Positions 47,601 through 60,267 of a DNA stretch of 64,000 nucleotides are shown here, piece by piece; the first letter of the stretch is position 1; each line of letters starts with the position of its first letter. The stretch is from Apostichopus japonicus (lineage: Eukaryota; Echinodermata; Holothuroidea; Aspidochirotida; Stichopodidae): NCBI RefSeq assembly GCF_037975245.1, contig NC_092577.1, positions 1,856,001 through 1,920,000 of the forward strand. The letters run 5' to 3'. The notes under the pieces were generated by a model that was not told where the DNA came from, did no database searches, and saw only the letters and a list, made by a program, of their open reading frames with translations. The position numbers were made by a program, and so were the translations under genes.

Positions 47601-47759
47601 TTGTGGTTATGATAACCTCCCTAGCTACACAGTAATAATCTCTTACTTTCTGTACCACTATACCCCACCAGGACAAAGAGTTAATGAGTTTGATAAACAA
47701 TTTGATTTTAATATTTCCTCTTTTTTGTTGTTAATATTTCTGTTCATTTTGTCTTTCAG

Positions 47760-49380
47760 ATGTCCAGGTTTTTACGGTACCAACTAATTCCAAGCTGACA
47801 ACAGAGGACAGATTGAACAGACTCAATAGCTGGAATTATGTTTTTCACACTTTGTCCTGGCTTTGGTGGGGTTTTCTCCTAACTATGTCAGTACGAACCA
47901 AATGTTTAATAATTATTCTTGGAAAGGAACCCATTTTATGATGCAGGTTGCTGAGATTGGTGATAGAAACGGAAACATTTTTTTTGTGGATTGAACCATG
48001 TTTTCTTACTAAGAGACAAATGAATTGTACTGTAAATATATCTTTTCTATTTAGCTTGTGTCAAATATTTACTTGGCAGGAGATTATGATTTCAGCTTTT
48101 TGTTTACTAAAACATCATTTTTGTTCATCCTTGTTTTTGTTGTTTTGTTTGGGAGCATTTTTGAGTAGAATGCTTTGCTTTATTTTGTTTACTGTTTTTA
48201 TTTCACATGAGCTACCAAACTGATGATGTAAAAGATTTGTATAGACTGTGAGATATTATTTTTCAAAGGTTAGTAGTGGGTTGGAAATTATTGATGAGTT
48301 TTTTAAATGGATTTGTGTGAGATCATAGAATGTTTCAAAGATTGCTATAAAAAAAGAACAAAAGTGTTTCATTTTTGAAGACTAAGCATTTTGGAAGAGG
48401 CAAGAAATTGTCGGCTAGTAAGGGGGTGAAAGCAGGTCAAAGGTCAAACCAGTGAACTTGTGGATTGGAAGTCTTAGTTGGTTCGGTAGCGATCCCTTTG
48501 TTATCCTTTAAAAGTCGTCAGAAACTTGTTGCAAGGTAACGCATGATTCCCAATTGCTATGTCTCAAGACATTTTAATCTTGTTAAGTTGCTTTGGTTTA
48601 ATTTAGTTTCAATCCTAAGATTTTCATGATTTTGGACATTTTTTTTGGACATTTATTTAATTCCCTCAAATTTAATATCCTAGAAAGAAAATTGTGTTAA
48701 TGGTGTTGTTTTAGAGAATTTTGTGGAGGTGGAGGGAGGGGTGGGAGGGGGGGGTAAGGGTGACGAAAGGAATGTGGTGGATATGGTGGTAATAATTGTG
48801 CAGTATCTTGGCATGCTACCAGTAGGATATGTAGAGAAGTGATAGTGACATATATATTTAAAGGCAACTTTAAACAAAAATAAATGAAGTTTTTTGGGGG
48901 ATTGTACACAGTGTCCCTCAGAAACTGAGTTCTGTCCTCAACCAATTAATTTAGTTTTAAGGTATTGATTGCTGCAGAGGTGTAAGGGGTTTGTTATCTC
49001 CATCCTCCTCCTCCTGCTCACCCAGTCCCCATTCCGTATCACTCCTAAAGAGGGTCGCACTTTTGGTATCTCACTGTTCCCCAGTTTTCCAGACGGCAGC
49101 TCATATTCTTCTGTTTGTCCCTTCATCCTGATGTCATAGGAGTTTATTCTTTGTCTTAAGTTTGGCCTTCTTTGATAACATGTTGTATTTCCATGATATT
49201 ATTTATTTTTTAGTAACTTGGATACCTTATAATAGTAGATTCTGGTCACAATGTATGTTTGGATTGTTCACAACCTGGTGATCTTTATTTACCTCTTTGT
49301 TCCTTTTCTCTATCTTGTAAGGAGTTCTGTTGCGATGAAAAGTAAAGTTTGGAATTCTATAATAAAACGTGGGAAAGAAA
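47760..49380 (+). other. TM9SF1: Probable TM9SF1 terminal 3'-UTR exon
   Basis: A good acceptor (TTTGTCTTTCAG) ends at 47759. The following 1.6 kb has no long frame. AATAAA occurs at 49361-49366, and an AATAAA near 48879 could serve as an alternative signal. The splice that joins it to exon 14 is inferred from consensus sites only. Confidence 0.6.
49361..49366 (+). terminator. Polyadenylation signal AATAAA (candidate for TM9SF1)
   Basis: Canonical hexamer about 1.6 kb into the probable terminal exon. It is the last AATAAA before the 61-bp repeat array. Confidence 0.5.
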
Positions 49381-49559
49381 GAAAATAACACTGATGCATG
49401 TCAGAGGTTTCCCGTGGAATCATTTGCCATATTTGTGATTTTAAAATTTAACATAAAACTAAACAGTCAGATTATTGGTAAAACAGATTTTATCATTGTT
49501 TTCAATCATTTTATCTTCCAAGCGATGCTAAGACCCATAGCAATGTGGATCATTAGCTT

Positions 49560-50305
49560 CAGTAGAGCAGCATCACTGCAGCCAGGCTGCGTTAGATATA
49601 ATCTCAAAGGTCGGTTGCTGAGGGGGCTGCAGCATCACTGCAGCCAGGATGTGTTAGGCATAATCTCAAAGGTCAGACTCTGTTGGGGCTGCAGCATCAC
49701 TGCAGCCAGGCTGTGTTAGACATAATCTCAAAGGTCTGAGGGGGCTGCAGCATCACTGCAGTTAGGCTGCGTTAGACATAATCTCAAAATTGTATGCTGA
49801 GGGGGCTGCATTAGACAATCTCAAAGGTCAGACGCTGAGGAGGCCGCAGCGTCACTGCAGCCAGGCTGCATAAGATATTATCTCAAAGGTCGGATGCTGA
49901 GGGCCTGCAGCATCACTGCAGTTAGGCTGCGTTAGACATAATCTCAAAGGTCGGTTACTGAGGGGGCTGCAGCATCACTGCAGCCAGGCTGCGTAAGACA
50001 TAATCTCAAAGGTCGGATGCTGAGGGGGCTGCAGCATCACTGCAGCCAGGATGCGTTAGACATAATCTCAAAGGTCGGTTTCTGAGGGGGCCGGAGCATC
50101 ACTGCAGCCAGGCTGCGTTAGACATAATCTCAAAGGTCGGATGCTGAGGGGGCTGCAGCATCACTGCAGCCAGGATGTGTTAGACATAATCTCAAAGGTC
50201 GGTTGCTGACCTGGCTGCAGCATCACTGCAGTTAGGCTGTGTTGGACATAATCTCAAATCAGACGCTGAGGGGGCTGCAGTATCACAGCAGTCAGGCTGC
50301 CAAGG
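49560..50305. repeat. ~61-bp minisatellite, ~12 copies, rich in CTGCAG
   Basis: The unit is built on GCTGCAGCATCACTGCAGCC, AGGCTGCGTTAGACATAATC and TCAAAGGTCGGATGCTGAGG. It starts about 200 bases after the candidate polyadenylation signal. Confidence 0.95.
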
Positions 50306-53300
50306 ACATATTTTGTGCTCTGTGGTTACATACTACAGTAGGCACTGTTGGTATGTAGAGCTTGAAGCCATGCTTGCAGCTTTTGTAGCTAAACAGGGTG
50401 TCAGCAGGTCTGAAGGTGACAATGTGAACAGAATCAAATTTTACTAAAGCTCACTCTTTCAACCTTCACACGGAGCAAAAAATTGATACGATTGTCTTTG
50501 TTTGATCGTTTCAAATTAGCAATAAGATACACAGCGATGCGTTTGCTCCCAAGAAATGTCTCATTAGCATAGCTAATTGGTAAACCATTCACTATCAAAG
50601 TGGAGATATCTGTATTATTCATTAGAATGACAAGAAAAGCCATTTGACTATGTTCAGTGCAGGGTTTCACAGTGCATAATGTTTCCTCAATCATTTACTT
50701 GATTTTAATGTACTCATTTTGTTATTGTACATAGTAACGTATAGCCATACATAGCCTAAAAGGGTTGCCTGGTGTTTTAAGAACACTAAGGCTTTGGTGA
50801 CAGATACCAAACTATTCTTGAAGTTGGCCTGAGAAATATCAGGCAGTTTAATTTACCGTCAAAATAAAATCTCCTTATTTGGTTGTTTGTGGGTTTCTAC
50901 TTGCCAATGGAGTTTTGCTGGTATGAGAACATTATAATCAAATGTGAGGCTGTCAAAGAGTCAACCATTTAGCATTTGTCAAACTCAGCTCTGCCTGCAG
51001 ATCCCAAAGGAGCAGTTGATATAAATATTAGCCAATGAGAGACTTGAGAGGCATTGCGTAGTTAAAGGGTAAATAGGAGCATTTTAAACTTGATAAAATG
51101 AAAGTTGACTGCTAGCATTGTTCTACATTCTGTTCTACATTTTGGAGATATTCACTCTTTTCAAATATACTAAATCCCTGGAATGCTCCTTTAATGCCAA
51201 CTTTGAGGATGATGTCAGCTAAGTGCAGGCCTTAATGTTTTATGTTAATCCATTGGGTCGATAATGTTTAATATGAATCACTGCAAAAGATGTTCTTTTA
51301 ACATCATATAAACATGAGAGCATCCTTGGATGACATTTCAACAAAATTTTGTCCTTAACAAAATTTGTAATGATTTTTAAAGATGTTCCATCAGGTCAAA
51401 GAGTCTTTTATGGTTTGACCCATTTCGTTTTGTGTTACATCTGAGGAATTGTCCAAATGATCTCTGTGTTAGACTAAGTATTTCAGCCACTTTAATTTAT
51501 AAGCCTTTGATCTTCTAAAGGGTCATTCCTTCAAAATTAACAGTGTTATTATAGAAATACAATTCAGACATACACCCAGACACATTGAGTTTGAATTTCT
51601 GTAGCACATCAGGATTAGAAGTGCTGGAATTAACCCACTATGCTACCCTGTGGTGAATTGGTAGTGATCCCTTTGTTACCATATGAAATTTCAGAAACTG
51701 ACATTTATTTTAACAATTTTTATTGTTTTACAACTTTATGGATGATTCCTGGTTCTTATGATTGAACTGGTTTGTAAAGACTTGTAAATCAATTTGGTTT
51801 AGCATTAAGTTTCCAATGTTGAAATGTTCATTATGTGGGAAAACAGTCCTATTTCAGACAAGTGGGGGGGGGGGGTTGCCCTAAACAAAACCAAGTTGAA
51901 TTAAGCTTAAATTAATCTGTACTAAGTAACACATTCACTTTTAACCTAAGGATTTCTTTCAAGAATCCTTAGTGTTTTATGTGATACAAATTGCACTGTT
52001 ATCGGTTTTCCAATTTATGATCATCAGATGAATTAATTCTCATACTATTGGTTAATGGAAGCACAGGTTAACTTCATACCAAGTAGACACAAGTAGTGAA
52101 TTATTCAATGTTTTTAATGTAATAAATTATAGCACTTACAGTTTCTGACAATCACAAATATGTCCCTATGCATATTAAGGGGTTTGGGGTTGGGAGGTCC
52201 CACAGACACCCATGGTTGCCATAAAGGTTTATACCCTGAACCAAATCAGTCATTGGGATATTCGTAATTTGGTTCCCCTCCCCCATTCCACCCTCACCAC
52301 ACCTTTGATGTCATGTTCACGCCATTGGCATAGATGCAAATAAGGCTAGTCCTAGTAACATCTCAGTGAGTGGTGTATTAGTCCTAGTAACATCTCAGTG
52401 AGTGGTTTATTAGTGCTACTTACATCTCCGTCAGTGGTTCATTAGTTATATGCTAAGTGTTTGTGTCAAATGAAGGCTAAAATGATATTGATGTAGATGC
52501 ATGACAGGAGATACATTTGTTGCCCAAAGCAACAGGCTTCATTAATTTTACTTTTGTTGTTGTCTGTAACAATGCATTCAATTTCTAATGCCTTCCTCAT
52601 ATATCCTAATGGGTGTCAAATAACTTCATTGCTCCCAATAGAATGGGCAAGTGATACGAGTAGTAATACAAGTTCCCTGGTATCAATATAAGTGTCATAA
52701 TATAATCTTGCAACAGTAAATCTATACTAGATTTCTAAAACTTTCCAGAGTACAAGCATGGGTACATATCCTTCAGGACTTATACTAGAATACCAGAGTA
52801 CAGATTTATTATGTCTGGTACATGGTATGAACTGTTCGACAATTGTTTCCATCAGATCCAGTGAGCTTATTTGCATATTAAGTTGAAGAAAATGATTGGA
52901 AATCATCTGTCTCCTTGATTCAGTCATTTATTTATCCATTTAAACTATTGATGTTCAATTGACCAATTTAGTCTTTCTGTAACCCAAATGCATGATCAGT
53001 TTACATCTATAATGGTGAAGGCATTTTATAATCATTATTTTTATATGTCAACTTTTCGCTGGGTAATTTTTTCACCATTATTTGATTGGCAAAATTTGTT
53101 GTTGTTGTTGTTGAGGATATAAAAACGGAACAAGTAGTCACGTTTAGATGAATCTAAATCACTGCGATAAACACAGTACATCTGTTTGACTTTTTGACAT
53201 AACTGTTGGTCTACTAGTAAGACCAAACGTTCATTCTTGTTTTGCTTTTCTTTTTTGTCTTTACCAGGAAATACAAAGTACAGAAAACAAAAACAAACTT

Positions 53301-55527
53301 GGTGTAGGTCTGTTGTTAGATATGTTTGTTTTTCTTATTGAATCTTTGACGGAGGATTAAATAATTAAATTCTATGGAAACAATTGTTTGATAACACGTA
53401 CCAGCTACATCGCCTTTTTCCGTTGGTGGGATAAACGGAATCTAGAAATATTTATTCATTGCAATTACGGACATACTATAGATTGCGTAGACTGCAGGGT
53501 TGAGAGTGGATTCAGTAGTTTAGTAGTTTCGGTTTTCGTGCCCAGATTGTTACTGTATTGTATGGAAGGAACGTATGCGGTACTTACTCTTTATGTGTAC
53601 ACAGTACAGGATTCCACATCGCATTCAATGTCGTTACTTCTTTTTAAATATTTGTGGATTGCAATATTGCTCAGTGTTTTATGATGTAATGGACGCCTTT
53701 ACCAGGTCCGCTTGCAGAAAAAAAGGAGATGAGATTTTAGATAGTAGTCAATAATTTCAGATCACACGTTGGATAAATGGCCGCTTCTATTCTCAGCTCA
53801 TTACTACCAATCTTCCAAGTTTTGCTATGTTGCTTTCATGTAGTAACCTATGAACAAACAACATAAACTTGCCATCATGCTGTCTTTTTCAAGCCCCTTA
53901 ACTGCCCTACGACTGTGGTGTCTTTCATGGAAAGTGAAACTCACTGTATAAGGGCCCTTTAGCGAGGCCCGTCTCTCGCTACGGCACAATTGAAACAAGT
54001 AAAGCTTGCTAATGGTAGCAACATATCTCAAAAAATATTATCCAGTATGGACTTATAACTAAAAGCCTTACACCATCCCTTCTTGTTACTTCGCACAAGG
54101 TATTTCAAATGTTTTCAGGCAGTAGCGATTGCCATACCTGAAGCAACCGTTTAATATATATATTTCCCTTTCCATAACATTAAACGGAAGGAGGATGAAA
54201 TACTACCGTATTACTGCGGACCATGTTTGTCTAGGACATACTACGCTCTTATTGGTTCAGTACTTTTATCGGACTCTTATAATGCTGATTGACAGCAAGA
54301 GTTGTCAAGAGTGGTCAAGGGATTAGTCTCAATCACTGAAAATATAAAGATTGTCAGTGCAGGACACGGTAAGTGACCTACTTTTGCAAAATATTTGGTA
54401 TAATGGTCAAGATGATGAATTCCGCATCGTTTGATTCATATATATATATATATATGTTAGACGATGTTTAAATAGCCTAGCGTGTCAATGCCATACGTTT
54501 CTATAGACCTAGCGTTGGGCTTAGTAGTAGTGTAGTACTACTACTACGATGGTGCTCAACATATTGGTGTGATAGCATCTCTTAAACGGTGTAGCTTGTT
54601 TAAGTTAAGGAGTTGAACACGAAATGAAAATAATTAGCAATAGCCACGGGTGCTTGAATGTGTAAACAACGTACTGAGATGATCGATGGATATTTGCAAT
54701 AAAGTATAAGCATAATGTCTGTAGAAACATCTTCCTAACACCCCTTCACGCGAATGGAATGTATTTATATGAATGAGTTTGTATTATAGCATACTTGATT
54801 ATTCCATCCAGTAATCTTGGCATATTATTGACGCTATATATTACATATGACTTTTACATCGGTGTCAATGACCACTAAGTAAACCGAGGCCCTGTGCATA
54901 CATTGGTCCTCTTATTATAAGTTGCGTGCAACACCTTTTTGTGTTATTCCATTAACGTCATTAAACAAGTGAAATTCTATCATGTAAAGTTGATGAATAG
55001 CGATCAATTAGTGACGAAGATGTGCCTCGGGCCTCCTCTCCAGCCTCAAGTTCATTGTAACCAAATTGTCGCTGCCAATTCTGACTATGCATTGCAAATG
55101 CTATATAAGTCAGTGAGGTGGGTAGGAAGCTTCCAAAATGTGGGGGGGGGGGCACAACATCAGAGGGGCACTTTCTCAGATATTCCACAACCACCACTCG
55201 TTATGCTATAAACCTATACACACCGGCCATATCACTTAAATGTATATGATGTGCTAGTATGCTATCAATACTATTACGGTGCACGTGACTCTATCAACCT
55301 AGATCTGTTCTTCTGTCCATGAATAATTTAGAACTTTTCAAATAAAACCTTCTGTGTTCATTCCTTGAACAAAAGTCTTTAGCAACCTCGGTTAAATCCT
55401 TAGCTTGTACAGATTAAAAAAAATATATTAAATTTAACAAAGGCTTAAGATATCCAAAAGACAGTTCTCCATCAAAGGGGCACATGTTATTAGCCAGTAG
55501 GGCACATTTGCTATTTTGGAAAAAAAG

Positions 55528-55573
55528 TAGGGTGGGGGCACGTGCCCCCGGCTCCTACCACCCCCCCCCCCTG
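55528..55573. mobile_element. DNA-transposon terminal fragment
   Basis: GGGGGCACGTGCCCCCGGCT, then CCTACC, a C-run and a final CCTG. This is a common right terminus of hAT-type elements in animal genomes. No opposite end was identified. Confidence 0.35.
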
Positions 55574-56418
55574 AAGTCAATTAAGTGACCTGGTAGGGCA
55601 ACAAACTCATATGCAATCGCGCAGACAGTAAAGCCAGTTTTATCCACTTGATCAGCGTTTAGGTCCATCTAAATCGGAATGCTAAAAAAAAAAAAAATAA
55701 TAACTGTACGCAAACTTTCTCACGTCTGCATAAATCCCATGGCACATTGCAACATGTTCGCGACTCATCTTTGGTTCACGTTCCATAGTTTGGGCACCAT
55801 CTCCCTAGATGCTATTCAAAGAAACAAATTCGAAACAAAATAGGCTCAAAGACTGGATACGCGGTTTATATTTTATTCTCTGGCATAGTCTATAGCAACA
55901 ACAATTTCATGTCCCACAAACCGAATGAGCTACGTAAATGGTTATGCTAGAAAGAATATCTCCATGCCATTTTATTATTATGTGTTTTTTATCATATCCC
56001 TCCTTCCACCCACCCCACACCCATCGCCAATTAAGTGATCGGAAATTTGAAACGCTTTCTAGAGATCTAATCTTGTCTGTAGTAGGACCATATATTGTTG
56101 TATAAACTGGTGATTTTGTTTAAATTTACTACCATCAGCGGGTAACACTTTAATGTATCGAAACCTGTGGTTAAAAATTGCTAAAAGTTAACATGTCTAA
56201 ATTCTTGGAATTTTATGACCGTCCAAATGATTCCAAGAAAATTAGTTGTCAGTGTGCTTAAATTTAACATTTAAATATCTCAACTATTAATGTAGTGAAA
56301 AGCCAAGAAAGTAGAAGTAACATTCTTTGTCGAAGCTGAGACATAAGTGACCATATTATTCCACGTTCTATCAAGTTACGGGAAGGTGGAATGGTCCAAC
56401 TTCAAATTGATATCTTAT

Positions 56419-56475
56419 CAGGGACGTAGCAAGGGGGTGAGGCAATGGGAGCAACTGCTCCCCCTTTCAGTGTCG
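56419..56475. mobile_element. DNA-transposon terminal fragment (CAGGGACGTAGC-type)
   Basis: CAGGGACGTAGCAAGGGGGT followed by a GCTCCCCCTTTC segment. This is a frequent DNA-transposon terminus in animals, but no partner end or target duplication was found. Confidence 0.4.
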
Positions 56476-56915
56476 AAAAATTGTTAAAAACGGTTGTTGA
56501 TTTTTTGCATCATGGTAATTTGTCAGTGCTCTTTTGATTTTGAGTACTCGCCAGCTCCGTTAACTCGATTATAATCGTAGTAACATTCAGGCATACTGAT
56601 TCAGCTACTTAGTTTGGCAGATGCAATTAGCTAACTTTATCCTAAAGGCTACTGCGTAATAAAATACATATAGCCTACCAAACTGCACTCGATGGAGTGT
56701 CACGGACCATATACACAACGACGACGACAACGTGCGTTCTCATCCGTTTTATGATTCGTCCTAAGTTGTTGCTGCGAACAGTTTGTTATGAAGCTTGATA
56801 CGCGCTTCCATATATAAATGAGTATTATACTGTTAATACACTGCGATAACGATTTTTGTTTTTAGGCCACTGCACATCTGGCTGTCTTAACATAAAGTTC
56901 AACATTGCCATTAGG

Positions 56916-56922
56916 TATAAAA
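56916..56922 (+). promoter_or_regulatory. TATA box of the P450 gene
   Basis: TATAAAA lies 51 bases before the ATG at 56967. Transcription would start near 56946, giving a 5' UTR of only about 20 bases unless initiation is elsewhere. Confidence 0.65.
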
Positions 56923-56966
56923 ACATCGCACACAGCTAGAACAGTCACACATTGGACACAGACATC

Positions 56967-57135
56967 ATGATGTTAACAGTTAATGGAGGATTCTCGCTGG
57001 TTGGTGTCAGCGGTGTTACTTTACTTATCTTTGCTTTATGGAAATATTACTCTTGGCGGTACAAGCTGCGACACATCAAGGGACCTACACCGCTTCCTAT
57101 TATCGGGAATATTCTACAGTTTGGAAGCAATGAAG
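56967..57135 (+). CDS. P450 exon 1: membrane anchor and hinge
   Basis: 56 codons and one base. MMLTVNGGFSLVGVSG begins the anchor, and KGPTPLPIIGNILQFG is the hinge. Donor GTGAGT. Confidence 0.9.
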
Positions 57136-59057
57136 GTGAGTCGATATTTACTAACACTTTGACAGATTAGGAAAAGAATAGCAGTCTTAACTATTTAATT
57201 TCTTGTCTAATGTTATATCAGTTTAATATAGGGATTATACATGATTGGAATGTGCTTTATCATGATGTTAGTACAAACACCATTACATAGATATATATCA
57301 ATACATACTGATCCATTCTTGATAAACGTTTAAAAAGGAAACGGTGAAAGGAAAGTCCACTCTTCGCACAGGGGTGTTATCTCATCCACCTGTTGACAAA
57401 TGATAATTATTATTTTCATATCGTGTTTCGTTTTTACAAGAGAAGATAAATTTATTCAAGCAGACGTATTTTCAATCGTCATCTATTACTGTAAAGTTGT
57501 GGAGGAATGAGAGTTCTGTGTGAACGGTGTGGAACCACTGTTGTAGTTTAAATCCCCTTGGAATTATATAGGGATTATCTCTCCTGGCATTAAGTAAACC
57601 AGTTGTAAATGTTGGCAGATTATGGCTTTTGAGGCTGCTCCTATGGATCGGCATGTGGTATCAGGCTTATCCTGGGATTGTGATGTAACACATGTGATAT
57701 TTTCTAGGGATACTCATGTGATCACATTCGTCTCTGTAAAGGAGTACAATTGTTTAGGGATGGTAGGAATGCACTATAGTATTTGTGTATTATGTCTTAA
57801 GCTAAGTGTAAGGAAAAGTTCATCATTTGTATACATGTGGTATTTCCACGTATTGTTAAGGGATTTATATAAAATGCATTACCTGGGAGGGACAACACAG
57901 TCTACTCTGGTTACTGTTGGAAGAAACATTCTTGATGGTAGGCTTCAGGGCCACGTAGCCTCACGTTTGTACAACACATCCAGTACACCACACTCAACCT
58001 TACTGTAAGAAGTTTTTTCCAATACATCGCTGTTAAAAATACCATCTTCCTCCTGGATTTATTTTGTGTTCATCTGCATTCTCTGGCCAATTCACTACTA
58101 CATCTTAGGCCAAGAACCCTGAATCGACTGGCCGGCGCTACTCACAGAGGAAAGTGTTATATATATGAAAGTTTAAATATAAATATGTATAGGGTCAGCG
58201 TACTGATTACAATATATATTCTATCTACCTACATTATATCTACCCTGCATTATATCTACCCACATTCTATCAGAAGATTTTGCATCTGCTATAAATGCAT
58301 TCCAGTCATTAATTAAAAGTTTCATTAGAACTGTTGATAAAGAAAGTATTAAATATTAATAAATTTATAACGAAGCTAACAAGCTAATCTGAGAATATAT
58401 TCATTAGTCAGCGTAATTATACAAATTTCATTATTTTTATCTTGCTAAACCATCCCCTATATTGTTACAGCGTTGTTCAAAAATATTTCGAAATGGAGCG
58501 AGAAATTCGCAGAAGCAGGCTGTTTCGCTATATACGCTGGGTGGACCCCGACGATTATCATTTACAATGAGAGAGATATGGAGGTAAGAGGAAAGCTCCA
58601 AAATAGAGGTATTTCTAAAAACCGATAAGACAAGAGTTAAGAAAACTCCCATAAAATAACAGTTTGGCTTTAATTCTTTCAAATATCTATGGCGCGAGAA
58701 ATTGGAATATATTAAGTACAAATATATATATATATGCTTAACTTGCGAAATACATACATGATTTCCTTCAAAAATACATTTTAGACATATTTATATATAT
58801 GTATACACAAATATATTTTCTTAAAATTATATTTATTCCCTTAAAGTATATATGTATATATTCTCCAGGCATAGAAAAAAGAATTGTGTTAGAGAACACA
58901 TATTGTTTACAGAATATTTAATGTAAGAGTAAATATACTTTGCACAGACTACATATTTGTTGTTAGAAAATATTTTCTGTAATCCTGGATAATATATAAC
59001 TTATAATACTTTGAGGGTATGAATATAATTTTCAGATGATATATAAATGTATACATA

Positions 59058-59120
<63 letters not shown>

Positions 59121-59692
59121 TTGTCTAAATGTATTTTTGGAGTAAACAATGTATGCATTTCGCAAATAAGCATATATATTCTCGTACGTAATATATTCCG
59201 CATTCTCGCGCCATAAATATCTGTTTTTCTTACTGTTTTGACAAGCGGCTATAAAATATGTTTTGAAGGAATTACCATGGGCTATTTCAAAACATTCCAC
59301 CAAATGTTACAATATCATACACGTGCTATAAAAACATGTTATCAGGATGTGGTTTAAAGGTAATCGAGAAATGTCAAGTTTATTTGGTTATTTTTGCCTA
59401 TACATCTGTGGATTATAATGAACAACATTAAATGTACAGATTAGGTCAACTGTATGAACATTATCTATGAGACTTTTCATTGGCTTCAAGTGTTGATATA
59501 AAGGGGTTTAATTGATTTTATCACAACAAATTGCTTCTATTGTTGATCTGCATACCTTGACTAAAGAAAGTAGTGTTTTTTATATCTCTTAATTTTCCGC
59601 ACATAGATTATACACCGCGACACCAATCTTGACCGGAAGTCCTTCCAATATTATATGCTCTCTGATTGGCTGAATGATGGACTGTTGATGAG
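56967..59692 (+). CDS. Cytochrome P450, CYP4-type, N-terminal part (3 exons, truncated by the window)
   Basis: Exons 56967-57135, 58471-58583 and 59607-59692 join in frame across GT-AG introns and give about 122 residues. The order is a hydrophobic membrane anchor (GVSGVTLLIFALW), the proline-rich hinge GPTPLPIIGNILQFG, then the A-helix/beta-1 region (WSEKFAEAGCFAIYAGWTPT and IIIYNERDME). It ends with NLDRKSFQYYMLSDWLNDGL, the equivalent of the CYP4 motif LDKS..Y.FL.PWLG.GLL. P450s of this kind are ER-bound monooxygenases; CYP4 members often hydroxylate fatty acids (family knowledge). The ATG at 56967 was chosen because the upstream in-frame codons start only at TTG. The I-helix, ExxR and haem-Cys regions are not in the window, so family membership rests on the N-terminus. 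Exon 3 ends in phase 2 at GTGAGT and no fourth exon was recognised up to 64000. Confidence 0.88.
58471..58583 (+). CDS. P450 exon 2
   Basis: LFKNISKWSEKFAEAGCFAI, then YAGWTPTIIIYNERDME. Acceptor TTGTTACAG, donor GTAAGA, phase 0 at the end. Confidence 0.9.
58683..59220. repeat. Long inverted repeat with ~105-bp arms and AT-rich loop
   Basis: The left arm (58683-58790) contains ATATCTATGGCGCGAGAA. The right arm (59118-59220) contains its near-complement CTCGCGCCATAAATAT and continues inward through inverted ATTTCGCAA, CATACAT and AAATACATTT segments. The ~330-bp loop holds a TA microsatellite. It lies in P450 intron 2. Confidence 0.85.
59061..59119. repeat. TA dinucleotide microsatellite
   Basis: About 28 TA units inside the loop of the long inverted repeat. 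Confidence 0.97.
59607..59692 (+). CDS. P450 exon 3
   Basis: IIHRDTNLDRKSFQYYMLSD followed by WLNDGLLM and a split codon. Acceptor GCACATAG, donor GTGAGT. Confidence 0.9.
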
Positions 59693-60241
59693 GTGAGTTA
59701 TACAAAATTAATAGAAAATTAAAATTCAATATGCAGAATGAGTCAATAAATTCACAAGTCCTCACTGCGTCAGAGCGTCTTTAATCTCATTCTATCAAAA
59801 CTTATTAATTTGGTAGAACTTTTAGAACTTAACATTTGTTGCAAATTCTTCAAACCAAGTTTTGAGCATGCGCGCCTCTCACAGCTGTTGCGTTCACAGT
59901 CTGCACATTGTCAAGCTTTTGTGAACTCTCAAAGTCACTGATGATCTCATATCGCGCTTACGTCTATTCCTGCACCCGATACACAGAGAAAACACTCGTC
60001 AATTCTGTAGTTGCACTGCACGTATGTCGTTAATAGCATGTGGGATGGGTTGACCGTTGACCTTTAATATGTTCACGTAGAACACGTGACCAGACGCTGT
60101 TTCGTTAAGCGGTCGAGTAACTGATATTAAAACGTTAATAAGCTTTTGTAATATTTCTCAATATGAGAGCCATTATTATTATTAATCAATCATATAACCT
60201 TTGACTTTGTGATGAAGATTAAAAGGTCATCTGCATTGGCC

Positions 60242-60267
60242 GCAACTTTTAGCAAGCTAAAAGTTGC
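60242..60267. repeat. Perfect 12-bp hairpin
   Basis: GCAACTTTTAGC, two-base loop AA, GCTAAAAGTTGC. Function unknown. Confidence 0.9.

Larger units (their letters stand above)
50306..56900. other. Intergenic, no genes recognised
   Basis: Between the TM9SF1 3' end and the P450 promoter. No supported exon was found. It contains transposon-end fragments near 55528-55573 and 56419, a G-run near 51863-51877 and a short TA run near 54439-54456. Confidence 0.5.

Noticed and set aside
51058-51200. Short TTAA-flanked MITE (TTAAAGG ... GGAGCATT inverted at ~51190)
   Set aside because: The inverted termini match over too few bases, and the left end has an inserted segment; not convincing without other copies.
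53388-53684. 98-codon plus-strand frame
   Set aside because: Hydrophobic composition typical of AT-rich chance frames, no recognised domain and no exon signals.
56952-56966. Earlier start for the P450
   Set aside because: The upstream in-frame codon is TTG; the first ATG is at 56967, at a sensible distance from the TATA box and the membrane anchor.
57622-58008. 128-codon plus-strand frame in P450 intron 1
   Set aside because: No similarity to P450 or to other domains I recognise, no supporting splice sites, and exons 1 and 2 join in frame without it.
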